Assembly: GCF_036322585.1 (NCBI RefSeq)
Contig: NZ_AP024600.1
Coordinates: 4,836,001 to 4,900,000, forward strand
DNA from: Luteolibacter sp. LG18
GTDB lineage: Bacteria > Verrucomicrobiota > Verrucomicrobiia > Verrucomicrobiales > Akkermansiaceae
DNA: 64,000 nucleotides
Direction of reading: 5' to 3'
A program made the translations under genes and the position numbers. This document shows, piece after piece, positions 35,008-43,917 of this stretch (position 1 is the first letter of the stretch; every line of letters starts with the position of its first letter). The notes under the pieces were generated by a model, which saw only the letters and a list, made by a program, of their open reading frames with translations, did no database searches and was not told the DNA's origin.

Positions 35008-36213
35008 GTGTCCGAGACCGCATTGGAATTCAGCCCGATTGAAGAAATCATCGCCGAAGTGGCCGCCGGACGGTTGGTCATCGTGGCCGATGATCCGTCC
35101 CGCGAGAACGAGGCCGACCTGATCGGGGCTGCCTCGCTCTGCACACCGGAGATGGTCAACTTCATGGCCGTGAACGCCCGCGGCCTGGTCTGCGCGCCGA
35201 TCACCGCCGAGCGCGTGGAGGCCCTTGAGCTCCCGCCGATGGCCCGCCGCAACAAGGAAGGACACAAGACCGCCTTTACCGTGGCCGTGGATGCCGCCAA
35301 AGGCATCAGCACCGGCATTTCCGCTGCCGACCGCGCGCTGGCGATCCGCCTGCTTTCCGATCACACCGCCGGCCCGGATGATTTCGTCCAGCCCGGCCAC
35401 GTTTTCCCGCTCCAGGCGATGGATGGCGGCGTGCTGCGCCGCGCCGGCCACACTGAAGCCGCTGTGGACCTCGCCCGCCTCGCCGGTCTTCCACCCGCGG
35501 GCGTGATCTGCGAGATCATGAACGACGATGGCACCATGGCCCGCGTCGGCCAGCTCGGGGATTATCAGAAGAAGCACGGCTTGAAGGCCTGCACCATCAG
35601 CCAGCTCATCGAGTGGCGTCGGAAGTCCGAAAAACTCGTCGAGCGCGAGCAAACGATCCTCCTGCCCACCGACTACGGTGATTTCGACTGCCACCTCTAC
35701 AAGGTCCACACCGATGGCTCGCACCACCTCGCCCTTTCGAAGGGGCCGATCGATCCGGAAAAGCCGGTGATGGTCCGCGTCCACTCGGAATGCCTGACCG
35801 GTGACGTGTTCCTCTCGAAGCGCTGCGATTGCGGCGGCCAGCTCGCGAAGGCGCTGGAGCGCATCTCGGAGGAAGGCGGCGTGCTGCTCTACCTCCGCCA
35901 GGAAGGCCGCGGCATCGGCCTGGCCGCGAAAATCCACGCCTACAAGCTCCAGGAGCTCGGCCTCGACACCATCGAGGCCAACGAAAAGCTCGGCTTCGCC
36001 TCCGACCTGCGCGACTACGGCATGGGTGCCCAGATCCTCTGTGACCTCGGCGTGCGCCGCATCCGCCTGCTCACGAACAACCCGAAGAAGGTCGTCGGCC
36101 TCGGCGGCTACGGGCTGGAAATCGTGGAGCAACTGCCGATCAGCCTGCCCTCCAACCCGCACAACGAGAAGTATCTCGAAACCAAGAAGCTGCGGATGGG
36201 CCACACGCTCTGA
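35008..36213 (+). CDS. ribBA: Bifunctional 3,4-dihydroxy-2-butanone 4-phosphate synthase / GTP cyclohydrolase II
   Basis: 401 residues from a GTG start. The N-terminal RibB domain (~10-200) has the DDPSRENEADL loop and the H-TEAAVDLARLAG region. The C-terminal RibA domain (~210-395) has the zinc motif HSECLTGDVFLSKRCDCGGQL and the GTP-binding RQEGRGIGL. Together they feed both branches into riboflavin synthesis. A linker DYQKKHGLKACTISQLIEW joins the domains. The partner ribH gene is 232 bp downstream behind a repeat element and its own probable promoter. Confidence 0.96.
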   Translation: MSETALEFSPIEEIIAEVAAGRLVIVADDPSRENEADLIGAASLCTPEMVNFMAVNARGLVCAPITAERVEALELPPMARRNKEGHKTAFTVAVDAAKGISTGISAADRALAIRLLSDHTAGPDDFVQPGHVFPLQAMDGGVLRRAGHTEAAVDLARLAGLPPAGVICEIMNDDGTMARVGQLGDYQKKHGLKACTISQLIEWRRKSEKLVEREQTILLPTDYGDFDCHLYKVHTDGSHHLALSKGPIDPEKPVMVRVHSECLTGDVFLSKRCDCGGQLAKALERISEEGGVLLYLRQEGRGIGLAAKIHAYKLQELGLDTIEANEKLGFASDLRDYGMGAQILCDLGVRRIRLLTNNPKKVVGLGGYGLEIVEQLPISLPSNPHNEKYLETKKLRMGHTL

Positions 36214-36230
36214 GCCTTTCTCTTTCCAAG

Positions 36231-36317
36231 AAACCACGAAAGGCACCAAATTCCACGAAACGGAGGATCCTCCGGAGCCGAGTTCTGATTTCGTGAACCT
36301 TCGTGTATTTCGTGGTT
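36231..36317. repeat. Imperfect inverted repeat of the CACGAAA type
   Basis: The left arm 36231-36260 (AAACCACGAAAGGCACC...CACGAAA) and right arm 36289-36317 (TTTCGTG...CGTGGTT) pair over most of ~29 bases. The centre holds a palindrome GGAGGATCCTCC. It lies between ribBA and ribH; no coding potential. Confidence 0.5.
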
Positions 36318-36410
36318 CAATGGCCTCGAAGATCATCGCGGTGAAGCTGGTGTAACGTTTTTCTTCCCTCCGGCCTGGACCGCCGGTAGGCTCTCCGCCC
36401 CTTCGCCCGG

Positions 36411-36441
36411 TTGACTTTTCCGTCACCCGCCTTCATATCCC
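36411..36441 (+). promoter_or_regulatory. Putative ribH-nusB promoter
   Basis: TTGACT (36411-36416) and TATCCC (36436-36441), spacing 19 (17 if CATATC is used). The ATG follows four bases later, so the transcript would be nearly leaderless. Confidence 0.45.
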
Positions 36442-36445
36442 GCCC

Positions 36446-36964
36446 ATGTCGTCGGCTTTGCCACCCAGACCCCGGATCATCGGACCGAAAGTCCGGATCT
36501 GCATCGTTGCGTCGAAATACAACGAGCAATTCACCGACGCCCTCGTCGACAACACCGTGGAGGAACTCGGCGTGCTCGTGCCCCAGGCCCGCGTCGACCT
36601 GATCCGCGTGCCGGGTGCCTTCGAGATCCCGGTGACCATCGCCAACGTGCTCGACCGCGAACCGCCGGCCTGCGTGATCGCGCTGGGCCTCATCATCCGC
36701 GGCGGCACCGACCACGCCGACCAGATCGCGACCTCGATCACCAACTCTCTCCAGCAGCTCGCCCTCGAGTCCAAGCGCCCCGTGATCCACGAGGTGCTGC
36801 TCGTGAACGACGAGAAGCAGGCCTACGCCCGCTGCATCGGCGCGAACCTCAACCGCGGCCGTGAAGCCGCCCGCGCCGCCGCCAGCATGATCGATATTTT
36901 CATGGAGCTCGACCGTTCCATGCCGAAGCCCACCCCCGTCCGCGCCAACAACCGCAATGCCTAG
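36446..36964 (+). CDS. ribH: 6,7-dimethyl-8-ribityllumazine synthase
   Basis: 172 residues. Conserved features are IVASKYNEQFTDALVDN near the N-terminus, VPGAFEIPVTI and CVIALGLIIRGGTDHADQIA in the middle. RibH condenses the pyrimidine intermediate with dihydroxybutanone phosphate to form lumazine. The ends lie outside the core, with a Pro/Asn-rich C-terminal tail (PKPTPVRANNRNA). The usual active-site His at the GTDH position is kept. It overlaps nusB by eight bases, a common ribH-nusB arrangement. Confidence 0.94.
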   Translation: MSSALPPRPRIIGPKVRICIVASKYNEQFTDALVDNTVEELGVLVPQARVDLIRVPGAFEIPVTIANVLDREPPACVIALGLIIRGGTDHADQIATSITNSLQQLALESKRPVIHEVLLVNDEKQAYARCIGANLNRGREAARAAASMIDIFMELDRSMPKPTPVRANNRNA

Positions 36965-37853
36965 CCGCCGTCAGATCCGCGAAGCGGTCGTTCAGTTCCT
37001 GTATTGCGCCGACCTGGAAGGCGGAGCCGATCCGATCGCGCTGCGCGAGCCGTTCTGGGAATTCATCACCGAGTCCGACCGCCGCAATCTCCAGATCGCG
37101 ACCTTCCGCACCGTGCACCACTTGGCGCTCGGCCGTGAAACGCGCCTCGAGGAGTTCGTGAGCCGCAAGACCTTGGCGGATGCATTCCTTTCCGCCCGCT
37201 TGGAAGCCGAGCGCCTGAAGCTCGAGCTGGCCCGCATCGACGAGCTGGAAGCGAAATGGAGCGCCGCCTTCGACCAGCTCAACCGCATCCCGCGCGATGG
37301 CGACGATGACGCGGTGGCGAGCAAGATCGAGGTGGCCCTGCAAGCCCTCTTCAAAATCGACCGCGACCTGGCCACCAGCCGCAAGCGCTTCCTGCTCGGC
37401 CTCGAGGACTTCCCCGTGCTGCGCGGCCAATTGGAGGCCGTCGCCGCCACCGTCCGCCGCCTGCAGCGCATCTCCGACCGCCTCCGCATGGTCGAGGCCC
37501 CGGAACAATTCCCCGACCAGGCCGATCTCGCGAAACTCCGTGAGTCCCGCTCCGAAATCGCGGCCCTGCGCCACGATTCCGATGCCATGGTCGATGGCAT
37601 CCTGCGGACCAAGGAGGAGCTCGACGAGCGCCTCGCCAACGTGGTCGACAACTACGTGCCGGAACGTATCGACCCCGTGGACCGCGCGGTGCTGCGCCTC
37701 GCGGCCTATGAGATTTTCCACGCCGGCGTGCCGCACAAGGTGGTGATCAACGAGGCCATCGAACTGGCCAAGCGTTTCGGCACCACCGACTCCGGCCGCT
37801 TCGTCAATGGCGTGCTCGACCGCTTGGCGAAGGACGCGAGCCCGAGTGCTTGA
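36957..37853 (+). CDS. nusB: Transcription antitermination protein NusB, enlarged by a helical insertion
   Basis: 298 residues against ~140 in ordinary NusB. The N-terminus PSRRQIREAVVQFLYCADL and the C-terminal ~85 residues (DRAVLRLAAYEIFHAGVPHKVV, then NEAIELAKRFG and FVNGVLDRLA) are classic NusB. Between them, ~150 extra residues (~30-215) form charged, probably coiled-coil helices rich in Glu, Leu, Arg. NusB binds boxA RNA with S10 in rRNA antitermination. The insertion may add a partner surface. The start overlaps ribH by eight bases, consistent with coupling. Confidence 0.88.
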   Translation: MPSRRQIREAVVQFLYCADLEGGADPIALREPFWEFITESDRRNLQIATFRTVHHLALGRETRLEEFVSRKTLADAFLSARLEAERLKLELARIDELEAKWSAAFDQLNRIPRDGDDDAVASKIEVALQALFKIDRDLATSRKRFLLGLEDFPVLRGQLEAVAATVRRLQRISDRLRMVEAPEQFPDQADLAKLRESRSEIAALRHDSDAMVDGILRTKEELDERLANVVDNYVPERIDPVDRAVLRLAAYEIFHAGVPHKVVINEAIELAKRFGTTDSGRFVNGVLDRLAKDASPSA

Positions 37854-37865
37854 TCCGGAAACGGC

Positions 37866-37893
37866 GATGCCCGCGCCGGATCGCGCGGGCATC
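37866..37893. terminator. Hairpin between convergent nusB and the LamG gene
   Basis: GATGCCCGCGC (37866-37876) and its exact complement (37883-37893) around six bases. There is no T-run, but its position between convergent genes suggests a shared transcription end. Confidence 0.5.
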
Positions 37894-37919
37894 GGAAAGA
37901 CCGGCTCAGTCCGGCTTGG

Positions 37920-40900
37920 TCACGGGGTGACCACCAGGCGGCAGAATTTCTTCTGAGCGCCGGAAGGCATGGTGAATTTCACCTGGTTCGGATTGCCCAG
38001 GTCGATGCTCGCGTTGGGCGGCACGATGTCCGTCCAGCTACCGGCCGCGAGTGTGTCGGAAACCTGGATCTTGAACGAGGTCACGGTGGCGGAAGGATCG
38101 CGCGGCCAGGTGACCACTCCGTTCACGGGAGCCGGCTGGGCCGTGAAGCCCGCGCCATTCGCCCCCATGAAATACTCCACGCCGTTGGAGACGCCATCGC
38201 CATCGAAGTCCAGGTTCGCCGCCTGACCACCCGCGTGGGCCGTAGCCCATGCCCCGTAGCCGCCGGAAGCCTGCTGGGAGAGCGTGATCTGGTTTCCTCC
38301 GGGACCTTGGTAATACTGCACCACATAGCCCGCGGGCACGCTGGTAAAGGTGCCGGTCAGGCTGCCGGAATATTGAGCGATCACGTACGACGAAGCGGTG
38401 AAGCCTCCGGGAAGCACCGAGACCGAAAGGCTCGCGCCGGTGAGATCGAGATCACCGGAAACCAACAAAAGGTCCGATGCGGAGCCGGCAACCTCACAGG
38501 CATAGGTGCCGGAGAGAGCCACCGCGGAGGTGCCGAGCGTGCCAGCGCCGTTGCTGCCGGGAGCAATCGTGCCCGCCACCGTCATCACCCCGCCGATCGT
38601 GCCGGAGCCGCCGATAGTCCCACCCGACTGCACCGAAACAGTCCCGGGGCCGGTGCCCGAACCGGACGTGTTGTTCACGAGCAACGTGCCCTCGGAGACG
38701 GTGGTGCCACCGGTGTAGTTGTTTTCGTAGCCGATCGCGAGGGTCCCGGAACCCGCCTTCACCAGCGAGCCCCCGCCGTCATCGTTGTCCTCGATCTCGA
38801 CGTTCACCGTCAGGTCCGCAGCCGGACTGGTGGTGACGTCGTTGACGACGAAGGAACGGGCACCGGCGAGCGCAATGCCGGAGTTCCCGGAGGTGCAGGT
38901 GGCGGCATTGAGCTCGATCAAGGAGGGACTGTCCCCCACGGTGGCCAAATCCCCATTCAACTGGAAGCTCTCGCCATCGTAGGCATCGCCAGCTCCCGAG
39001 TAGTCGAGGTGGATGGTACCTCCATTCAGCGTGATGTTTCCGATGTGGTTGTGGCTTTCCCCGTCAACTCCCGTCGCGGTGCTGCCACCGGACACAACGT
39101 TGAGCCTGCCGCCACCCAAGGTGAGGTTGATCGAATTGGCCGCGCTCGGCAGCGAGTTCACGCCATGGAGCTCCAGGATCCCCCCGCTGTTCACGATCAC
39201 CGTCTGGTTCGCCTTCATGCGGTTGAACTGCTGGGCACCGTCCAGCAACACGGTGCCGGCATTGATGGTGACGATCCCGCCGGGAGTGTTCCGAGCGGCG
39301 ATGGTGATGGTGCCTGCTCGGTCGAAGAGCTCACTGCCCGCCGCGCCGTTGATGATGCCGGTGGTGGTGACATCTCCGGTGCCCTTGAAGGAGAGCATGC
39401 CGGAGGCGAGGGTCGTCGGGGAGGCATAGGTGAAACCCGCGGCGGGATTGAGCCGGAGTTCCCCGCCGGTGATCGTCACGGCATTGGTGCCGGGAATGGA
39501 ACCGGTGGTGCCATCTCCGATCTGGAGCACGCCGCTCTGCACGTCCGTGAGGCCGGTATAGGTGTTGTCGGTGGCCAGCACGGTGCGGCCATTGCCCTGC
39601 ATGACCACGCCGGTGTTCCCTGTGATCGGGCTTCCCGTGAGGGTGTAGGTCAGGGTGTTGTTCTTGAAGGTCGTCGCCACCGGGGAGATGGCTCCGGACA
39701 ACGCGATATTCCCGGACGAGGCGGTGTCATCGAACCGCACGAAGCCGTAGTTCCCGTAGGTGGTCGGCGTGCCGGTGGTGAGGGTCTTCCAACTGGTGGT
39801 GATCCCCTCGTCCCATGTGCCGCCGCCTGCCGCGGTCCACACGAATCCCGGCACAATCTGGATGCTCGAGGAAACGGTCAGCGTGTTCACCTCGTTGGTG
39901 ATGCTGACCGAATAGACGGAGGGCTGCTGGGGATTGGCCGGGTTCACCGTGGCACTCGCCACCGACAAGGTGGTGCCGGTGGCTCCCGGGATATCCACCC
40001 CGTCCCGCTTCCACTGGTAGGTGAACGGCGGAGTGCCGGAGGGATCCACGGACAGGGAGAACGCCTGGCCCTCCATGACCTGGCCACTGGGGGTCAACAC
40101 AGGGTCCGCGGAACTGGGCGGCACCGCTCCCTGCGCCGCCGCGTAGAGCTGCATCACGCGACCGGGAGTGACCGCCTTGTCGAAGACCGCCACCTCGTCG
40201 ATCACGCCGTGGAAGAAGTCTCCCGCGGTGTTGAAGATTCCGCCACCGCCGATGTTGAACTTGAAGGCATTGTTGCCGTAGGTGGACACGGTGGCATTGC
40301 GTGTCCCCACAAGCGTGCCGTTCACGTAGAGCGAATTGTTGGTGCCATTACCGGTCAGCACGATGAAGCCCCAGGTCGAGTCGTCGGCAGGCACGTTGGC
40401 CGCCTTGACGTTGCCGCCGGTCGCGTTGATCCAGGCCTCGATGTTCGCCCCGGCATCGGCCTCGCCGAATTCGAGGAGATCGTTCTGCCCGAAGTAACCA
40501 CCGCGCGTGGAGGGCGAGACGCTGGGGCGTTTCACCCACCCCATCACGGTGAAGGCGGAACGGTCGTTGAGCAGGCTCAGGGCGCTGCCCACGTAGCCAT
40601 CGATCCCATCGCAGGACACGGCGGTGTTGCCCGATCCCATGCCGGAGAATCCGGAGGAAGAATCCGGGCCGGCCACGTTCACCGTCCCGCCATGGTAGCC
40701 CCCGTTCGCCGCGGCACCGAGTGTACCCAGATTGGTGGCCACCGGGATCGTGGGATTGAACACCGGCTCATCGAGACGCCAGTAGCCAAGCGGAGAGTCC
40801 GCCGCCACCACCGCGTTGTAGGCCGTGGGCGGCGAGGCGTTCACCCCGTTGTTGTAGTGGGCCAGGACCTGGGCGTCGCTCAAGGCGGCGGTGTAGTAGG

Positions 40901-41657
40901 CTGGTTCATCAATGCTTCCCTGCCAGACGAAGGCGTCGTCGGACCGGGCTCCCAGCGTGAAGGGCTTGTCGAAATTCGGGGCGAAGGTGGTGGCCGCGCT
41001 CGTCGCCTTCAGGGCGCCGTTCACATACAGCTTGCCCACGCCAGCCGCGCTGTCCCACGTGGCCACAACATGGTGCCAACTGCCCGCGGTGACTCCCGCG
41101 CCGCTGGTGATGTTCACCGCCGGGGTGGAGCCGTTCAGGTTGTAGGTCCGGAAATTGAATCCGGTGGCGGCGTCGCCTTGGTAAATGAGCCATCCGGCAC
41201 GGCCGGTGCCGGTGTTCTCGTGGAAACTCGCCGTGGGGCAAACCAGCCCACCCGTGGCCGGAACCGCCGAGGGCTGGATCCACATTTCCACCGAGAACGA
41301 GCCCGCGCTGTTGAACTCGGCGTTGTAGGGCAACGCGAAGCCGCGGCCGTTGAAGGTCGCCGCCTTGTTGGCGTTCCCCGGCATGGCGCCGCCTGTGGCG
41401 TGGGTAACCGTGGCGCTGTAGAGGGCGTTGCCCGGCGTGCCGAAGCTGCCGATATTCACCGCCGTGTCCTTCGGAGCCGGCGCGGTCACGCCGTCACTGA
41501 ACTTGTAGTAGGCGATGGGATGTTCGCTGAGGATTTCAGCGGTGTAGTCCGCCCGGGAGGGCAGGATCTGGCAGGCCGCGAGGACCGGGACGAGCAGCGA
41601 GGCCCGGATACCGGTACACACGGATCGGGATGGGTTCATGGGTCTTGGGGTTTTCAT
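37920..41657 (-). CDS. Giant surface protein: two LamG-type domains, Ig-like domain, beta-strand repeats, C-terminal module
   Basis: 1245 residues with a signal peptide (ASLLVPVLAACQILPSRA). Two concanavalin/LamG-like domains follow, at ~40-255 (SVEMWIQPSAVPATGG, WHHVVATWDS) and ~275-500 (FTVMGWVKRP, VIDEVAVFD). An Ig-like segment (~515-600) has PPFTYQWKRDG. Autotransporter-associated beta-strand repeats are recognisable by NTYTGLTDVQSGVLQIG and NNYTGGTTVSEGTLLV. The end has a calcium-loop-like DFDGDGVSNGVEYF and closes with CRLVVTP. LamG domains bind glycans or proteins, so adhesion or polysaccharide binding is inferred. The neighbouring GH8 enzyme would fit a glycan role. No beta-barrel translocator is present. 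Confidence 0.78.
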   Translation of the reverse strand: MKTPRPMNPSRSVCTGIRASLLVPVLAACQILPSRADYTAEILSEHPIAYYKFSDGVTAPAPKDTAVNIGSFGTPGNALYSATVTHATGGAMPGNANKAATFNGRGFALPYNAEFNSAGSFSVEMWIQPSAVPATGGLVCPTASFHENTGTGRAGWLIYQGDAATGFNFRTYNLNGSTPAVNITSGAGVTAGSWHHVVATWDSAAGVGKLYVNGALKATSAATTFAPNFDKPFTLGARSDDAFVWQGSIDEPAYYTAALSDAQVLAHYNNGVNASPPTAYNAVVAADSPLGYWRLDEPVFNPTIPVATNLGTLGAAANGGYHGGTVNVAGPDSSSGFSGMGSGNTAVSCDGIDGYVGSALSLLNDRSAFTVMGWVKRPSVSPSTRGGYFGQNDLLEFGEADAGANIEAWINATGGNVKAANVPADDSTWGFIVLTGNGTNNSLYVNGTLVGTRNATVSTYGNNAFKFNIGGGGIFNTAGDFFHGVIDEVAVFDKAVTPGRVMQLYAAAQGAVPPSSADPVLTPSGQVMEGQAFSLSVDPSGTPPFTYQWKRDGVDIPGATGTTLSVASATVNPANPQQPSVYSVSITNEVNTLTVSSSIQIVPGFVWTAAGGGTWDEGITTSWKTLTTGTPTTYGNYGFVRFDDTASSGNIALSGAISPVATTFKNNTLTYTLTGSPITGNTGVVMQGNGRTVLATDNTYTGLTDVQSGVLQIGDGTTGSIPGTNAVTITGGELRLNPAAGFTYASPTTLASGMLSFKGTGDVTTTGIINGAAGSELFDRAGTITIAARNTPGGIVTINAGTVLLDGAQQFNRMKANQTVIVNSGGILELHGVNSLPSAANSINLTLGGGRLNVVSGGSTATGVDGESHNHIGNITLNGGTIHLDYSGAGDAYDGESFQLNGDLATVGDSPSLIELNAATCTSGNSGIALAGARSFVVNDVTTSPAADLTVNVEIEDNDDGGGSLVKAGSGTLAIGYENNYTGGTTVSEGTLLVNNTSGSGTGPGTVSVQSGGTIGGSGTIGGVMTVAGTIAPGSNGAGTLGTSAVALSGTYACEVAGSASDLLLVSGDLDLTGASLSVSVLPGGFTASSYVIAQYSGSLTGTFTSVPAGYVVQYYQGPGGNQITLSQQASGGYGAWATAHAGGQAANLDFDGDGVSNGVEYFMGANGAGFTAQPAPVNGVVTWPRDPSATVTSFKIQVSDTLAAGSWTDIVPPNASIDLGNPNQVKFTMPSGAQKKFCRLVVTP

Positions 41658-41990
41658 GCAAATGAACGGAGAGATTCACATGTCCCATGTGAACGAGCCG
41701 ACGCCCCGCTGCTTCCCCCCGCTTGCCAGGAAACAACCGCCGACCATCATGAAAGCGGTGTTCCAACCCGACGCTCCGGTCCCCCACCCCGTGGGCACGA
41801 TGAACCGGAAAAATAGACGAAACGCGCTTCATAAGTTACCAATTCACGCACTACAAAGACGCGCCGCGTTTTGCAAGGTGTTGCTGAAGCGAAGCTCTGG
41901 AACCCCGATAGATGCTGGAAAATTATTTTATTCCATGCATCTAACATCGTCATCCGGACCCCCTCCGGAACGATTTTTCCGCACCGCGAA
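41658..41990. other. Upstream region of the LamG surface protein, with palindrome
   Basis: 333 bp without a gene. TTCACATG (41675-41682) and CATGTGAA (41686-41693) form a perfect palindrome around TCC, 18 bases before the start codon of the LamG gene (minus strand). The distal half is AT-richer (ATTATTTTATTCC near 41930) and may hold a promoter. Confidence 0.5.
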
Positions 41991-43241
41991 TCACTCCGCG
42001 GGAGAGTCCCAATAATTCCCGCTCATCGCCAGCAGGCACAGCAGGTTCACGGTGTCCTCGTAGTAGGATTGGCGCGTGCTACGGGCTTTGCCGTAGATGG
42101 AATCCAGCATCGCCTGCCCTTCCGGATCCAGCATCGCCGCCACGCCGAAGGGCGAGGAGAAGAAGCTGCTGAAGTAGTCACTGCCGGGCAAGGGTGTGCC
42201 GTCCAGCTTATACCCCGCCTTGATCTTGCCCGAATCCCCGCCCGTGGAGCGGCGCAGCCACACGGCCATTTTCCGTGCCTGTGCGGTGGACCTGGCGTTG
42301 CCATTGAGCAGGCCATCGAGCGCCAGGCGCCATGGGTCGCGGCCGGCATTGTAGAAATACGCGCCATCATGCTCCCCTTCCAGGAACTTCGGTCCCGCGG
42401 GTTTCGCGGCGGAGGGCGGATCGGCGTTGATGATGAAATCGGGCAGCAACCCGGTGTCCGGGCTGTGGTTCTTCTGCAACGCGTCCACCACCGCCGAGCA
42501 GTTTTCCGCCACCGTATTCCAGACCGGATCGCCGGAAACCTTCGCCCAGACCCGGAAGTGGGACGGCAGAAAGTCCGAGCTGCGCGGGGTGGACTGGTTG
42601 GATTTCTTGCCATCGGACGCCACCCAGTTTCCGAGCAGCGGGAGGCGGCTTTGCGGTCCAATACAGCCCTTCAACTGGGCCGCGATCACCCTCTTGGCCT
42701 CCTCCAGATACGCAATCGCCCCTCCCTTCCCCCACTGCGCGTGGGCCAGGATCAAGCCCTGCGCGATGTCCGCGTCGCCATCGAAGGCGCTGGTACCCCC
42801 GCCGCCATCCGGTGACTCCAAGGGCACCCGCCACTGCATCAGCCCCGGAGTCCGCTTGTCGGGATGGCCCTTTGCGAAAAGAAACAACCCATCGAAAAGC
42901 CCCCGCGCCTCCGGATCGTGACCGGCCATGAGCGCCGCGATCACCATCCCGTAGCCCTGCCCTTCGGACACCGTGACCTCCACCTTCGGCGCGGTCTTCC
43001 CCATGGCGATCCGATAGAGGGTCTTGCCGGTGGCGGCGTCCTTGCCCGCCTCCTTCACGTAGTCTTTTTTCCAGGCATCGTAGGCAGCCCGGACATCGGT
43101 GTCCTGTTGCTCCTGGGTGAATGCGGACGGGCGGATCACCGCGCCCGGATAGCGAGCGTGCGCGGGAAAAGGCCGGGTTTGCGCACCCAGCGGTGCCGTC
43201 AACGCCACCGGAAGCAGAAGGGAAAACAGGAAGCGGGTCAT
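41991..43241 (-). CDS. Glycoside hydrolase family 8 (endoglucanase/BcsZ-like)
   Basis: 416 residues with a signal peptide (LLLPVALTAPLGAQ). GH8 motifs: the acid Glu93 in VSEGQGYGM, and the acidic cluster SAFDGDADIAQGL (~152-162). NWWG-type substrate residues are represented by YFYNAGRDPWRLALD near the middle, and the last part is SYYEDTVNLLCLLA. GH8 enzymes hydrolyse beta-1,4 glucans (cellulose, chitosan, lichenan or xylan). No cellulose synthase gene is in the window, so a secreted degradative or cell-surface role is as likely as a BcsZ role. Confidence 0.9.
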   Translation of the reverse strand: MTRFLFSLLLPVALTAPLGAQTRPFPAHARYPGAVIRPSAFTQEQQDTDVRAAYDAWKKDYVKEAGKDAATGKTLYRIAMGKTAPKVEVTVSEGQGYGMVIAALMAGHDPEARGLFDGLFLFAKGHPDKRTPGLMQWRVPLESPDGGGGTSAFDGDADIAQGLILAHAQWGKGGAIAYLEEAKRVIAAQLKGCIGPQSRLPLLGNWVASDGKKSNQSTPRSSDFLPSHFRVWAKVSGDPVWNTVAENCSAVVDALQKNHSPDTGLLPDFIINADPPSAAKPAGPKFLEGEHDGAYFYNAGRDPWRLALDGLLNGNARSTAQARKMAVWLRRSTGGDSGKIKAGYKLDGTPLPGSDYFSSFFSSPFGVAAMLDPEGQAMLDSIYGKARSTRQSYYEDTVNLLCLLAMSGNYWDSPAE

Positions 43242-43917
43242 GCACTGCGGCTTACGCGTGTTGGGTACGAGCCCTTACACGCCACGAAGTTGTCCGTCCG
43301 TCCGCGGAGCCTAGGGGAAACGGACGGACGGACACGGAAGGAGTAGAGCCTTTAGGCGAGGAAGGTCTTCAGTGGGGGCGGAGTCTCGCGACTCTCAATC
43401 GCCGGAAACTCCGCGCGAGGAGGGGGAAGATGGATGGACGAACGTGAACGAAGGGAAAGGGAGAGAAGAAGAGAGAGAACGCTATCTCTCTCTATCCCTA
43501 CGTTCTCCTCCACCTCGCATGCGCCTCCTAACTGACCGCCGCTGGCTCGAAGCGGAATGCCCCCCCGCGTGCCAACCGGGCTTCCACCATCGTCTCTTCC
43601 ACCGGGACCGCGGACTTCAGTCCGGCCTTTGGCGATGGAGTGGAAACGCTCACCAGCCTCCGCCCCCACTGAAGACCTTCCTCGCCTAAAGGCTCTACTC
43701 CTTCAGAATCCGCCGCGATTCGCCCCGCTCCCGAGGCGTCCGTCCGTCCGTTTCCCCTAGGCTCCGCGGACGGACGGACAACCTCTTCCAAGCAAAGCCA
43801 CCCACCAGCCTCCGCCTCCCGGAAGACCCTCCTCGCCTAAAGGCTCTACTCCTTCGAATCCCCGCCGGTTTTTCCAATTCCTCCCCGGGCCCTGGATCTG
43901 CTAGACCATGCCGCGAA
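43242..43917. other. 676-bp gene-free stretch dominated by repeats
   Basis: Between the divergent GH8 and AI-2E-type genes. Apart from the repeat element at 43290-43862 it holds no supported gene or RNA. ORFs of ~105 residues inside it are Pro/Arg-rich and lie on both strands of the inverted repeat, so they are not credible. Confidence 0.6.
43290..43862. repeat. Large composite inverted repeat with a third direct copy
   Basis: Segment A (44 bp, containing GTCCGTCCGTCCGCGGAG and CCTAGGGGAAA) is at 43290-43333 and inverted at 43738-43781. Segment B (47 bp, containing GAGTAGAGCCTTTAGGCGAG) is at 43337-43383 and inverted at 43658-43704. A third, partly diverged copy of B is at 43802-43862 in the same direction as the second. 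A and B are 3 bp apart on the left and 33 bp apart on the right. The centre (~43440-43520) has its own hairpin with AGAGAGAGA/TCTCTCTCT. No transposase is encoded; it looks like a non-autonomous mobile or structural element. Confidence 0.75.

Noticed and set aside
43291..43333. GTCC/GGAC tetranucleotide runs as a CRISPR or simple-sequence array
   Set aside because: Repeat units are 4 bp without spacers and belong to the arms of the larger inverted repeat.
43352..43689. Two ~105-residue ORFs inside the inverted repeat
   Set aside because: They lie on opposite strands of the repeat arms, share ends by symmetry and have no protein-like composition.
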